This document shows, piece by piece, positions 24,333-25,809 of a DNA stretch of 25,809 nucleotides; within the stretch, counting starts at the first letter, position 1; every line of letters starts with the position of its first letter. The DNA is from Bacteroidales bacterium (GTDB taxonomy: Bacteria > Bacteroidota > Bacteroidia > Bacteroidales > Lentimicrobiaceae), in assembly GCA_016709025.1 (NCBI GenBank), contig JADJEQ010000031.1, positions 1 through 25,809 on the forward strand, in the 5' to 3' direction. A program made the position numbers and the translations under genes. The notes under the pieces are model-generated. The model was not told the DNA's origin. It was given only the letters and a program-made list of their open reading frames with translations, and made no database searches.

Positions 24333-25809
24333 ATGAAATCCAGCCGGTTCAAACAAATCCCGCTTCTTTTCTTTCTGATTTTATTGGTTTTCCCGGGCCA
24401 AGGCCCAGTTCCCTCTTTTACTTCCATCGCCGGAAAGATCAGCTTAAAAGCGGTAGTGTTACCAGGATATTGCAGGATAAAAGGGATTTATCTGGGTAGG
24501 AACTTCCAAAGGGCTGTTTGTTTATGATGGATTTGATTTTCGGGAGATGACATTCAGCGACAGCCTGAAAACATCCGGTGTTACTGCCCTGGCAATGGAT
24601 AAATCAGGATTGGTATGGGTTGGCTTCAGCAATGGTAAAATTGCCCGTGGTCATGAGAATGGGTTCACTTTTTTTACACCACAGGAGGGTCTTCCGGCAG
24701 TGGCGGTTACCTGCCTGCTTTTCGACAATGATTCCACGTTGTGGATATCCACGTATGGCGAAGGGGTGTATTATTATCGGAACAACCGGCTTTTCAATAT
24801 CAATACAGATGATGGCCTGGGCGATAATTACAATTATACCCTTGCTGCAAACAAGGATGGCACCATATGGGCCGGTAATGACGCCGGCATCAGCGTATGC
24901 AGCCGCGATGATAAACGTAAAGTAATCAGGCATTATTCAACAATGGATGGGCTGCCCGACATCCTGGTTCAGAAAATAGTCCCTGCTGCCACGGGGGGAT
25001 TCTGGATCGGGATGCAGGAAAAGGGAATCTGTTATTATAACCCTGTCAGTGATGCCTTTGAACTTCCTTTATCACAAAACTGGGACTTTGGTCCGGTGAA
25101 CGATGTTCTTGACTTTGGCGATTTATTATGGATAGCAAGCGAAGGGAATGGAATTATTGAACTTTCCTTAAAGAAGGAGAACAAGGAATCCGGCTTCAGT
25201 CTTGTTGAAGGTCCAGTAAAAGAATCGACCAGTTGCTGCACGATCTTGAAGGCAATGTCTGGGTAGTTTCCCAGGGTTGCTCAGCTGGTCTTCAGGCCCC
25301 GGAATCAGGCATACTAAAAACATCGCCGGACTGAAACTGGGCAATATCCATGCCCTGCATGCCGAAGCACGATGGAAGCCTTTATTTTGGAAACGATAAG
25401 GGATTTTTTTATTTCAATTCCGGCAAAACAGGGAGTGAAAAGCTAAAACAGTTGTTACCTCCGCAAAGCAGGGGAGGAGTCGGAATTACCAGCATTTATC
25501 ATGATCCGGCTGGTAATATCTGGGTAGGAACCTTTGGAAATGGATTGTATCGGATTGATAAGAAAACAGGTGCCTCCAAAAAAATAAATGACCCTATGGG
25601 AAAGTTGAATAACAATATTCTGGGTATTTCAGGCAAAGGTGAGAAATATGGTTTGCTACTCTGGGGTGCTGCCCGTTGCAATATCAACAACGGTTCCGGT
25701 AATTTATTTGATTTTGATAACTTTTCTACCGAAGGGCTGGGGAATAATTTTATCTACACTGTTCTTTCGGATAAAGAAGGCAGGATTTGGTTCGGGACCG
25801 ATGGGAAGG
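24333..25809 (+). CDS. Reg_prop beta-propeller sensor protein, cut by window end, frameshifted
   Basis: Bacteroidota proteins of this type sense ligands through a periplasmic double beta-propeller and usually continue into a Y_Y_Y domain, a transmembrane helix and a histidine kinase or other output. Here ATG at 24333 gives MKSSRFKQIPLLFFLILLVF (signal peptide), then SGSVTRILQD and KGFIWVGTSKGLFVYDGFDF after an indel near 24490. Reg_prop repeats follow: SGLVWVGFSNGKI, STLWISTYGEGVYYY, GTIWAGNDAGIS, GGFWIGMQEKGICYY, LLWIASEGNGIIEL, GNVWVV, GNIWVGTFGNGLYRI and GRIWFGTDG at the edge. More indels are near 24420, 25230, 25290 and 25360. The C-terminal output domain is outside the window, so the type is unknown. 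Confidence 0.87.

Overview
The window looks like chromosomal DNA from a member of the Bacteroidota. The evidence is the gene order DUF4175 - ybeY - mnmG, repeated matches to the Bacteroidota -7 promoter element TAnnTTTG at plausible distances from starts and tRNAs, AT-rich leaders without clear Shine-Dalgarno sequences, and Bacteroidota-type families (Reg_prop sensor, DUF2891, Cys-rich CWC protein). No transposase, phage gene, CRISPR array or rRNA was seen. Conserved genes, including ones expected to be essential (gltX, glnS), carry many small indels. I therefore read broken genes as real genes damaged mainly by sequence error and annotate them as whole genes with frameshifts; the left 5.5 kb is worst.

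Layout. 1-7792 (minus): a co-directional block, in transcription order a membrane class III adenylate cyclase, a DUF4175 membrane/coiled-coil protein, ybeY (rRNA maturation RNase) and mnmG (tRNA wobble-uridine modification, running off the left edge). A 16-base parS-like palindrome lies just upstream of the mnmG start, hinting at an origin-proximal position. 8187-10528 (plus): gltX and a YbaK-type Ala-tRNA(Pro) deacylase. 10642-16266 (minus): DUF2891 exported protein, tRNA-Gln(CUG), glnS, mntP, an exported FMN-binding protein, tRNA-Cys(GCA), a CWC protein and folB. 16706-20496 (plus): an exported cupin, an unknown protein, a PaiB-type FMN-binding protein, another unknown, and a likely outer-membrane beta-barrel protein. 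20540-22813 (minus): an intact polytopic membrane protein and a YhhQ-type queuosine-precursor transporter. 23004-25809 (plus): a peptide deformylase with a signal peptide, a YceI-like protein and the start of a Reg_prop propeller sensor cut by the window end.

Themes. Translation and tRNA biology dominate: mnmG, ybeY, gltX, trans-editing deacylase, glnS with tRNA-Gln, tRNA-Cys, Q-precursor uptake and deformylase. The most unusual non-gene signal is a set of degenerate tandem repeats with a seven-base period in most longer intergenic gaps. They come in several unrelated sequence families that recur at different loci. Some abut stop codons exactly and others sit directly upstream of predicted -7 promoter boxes.
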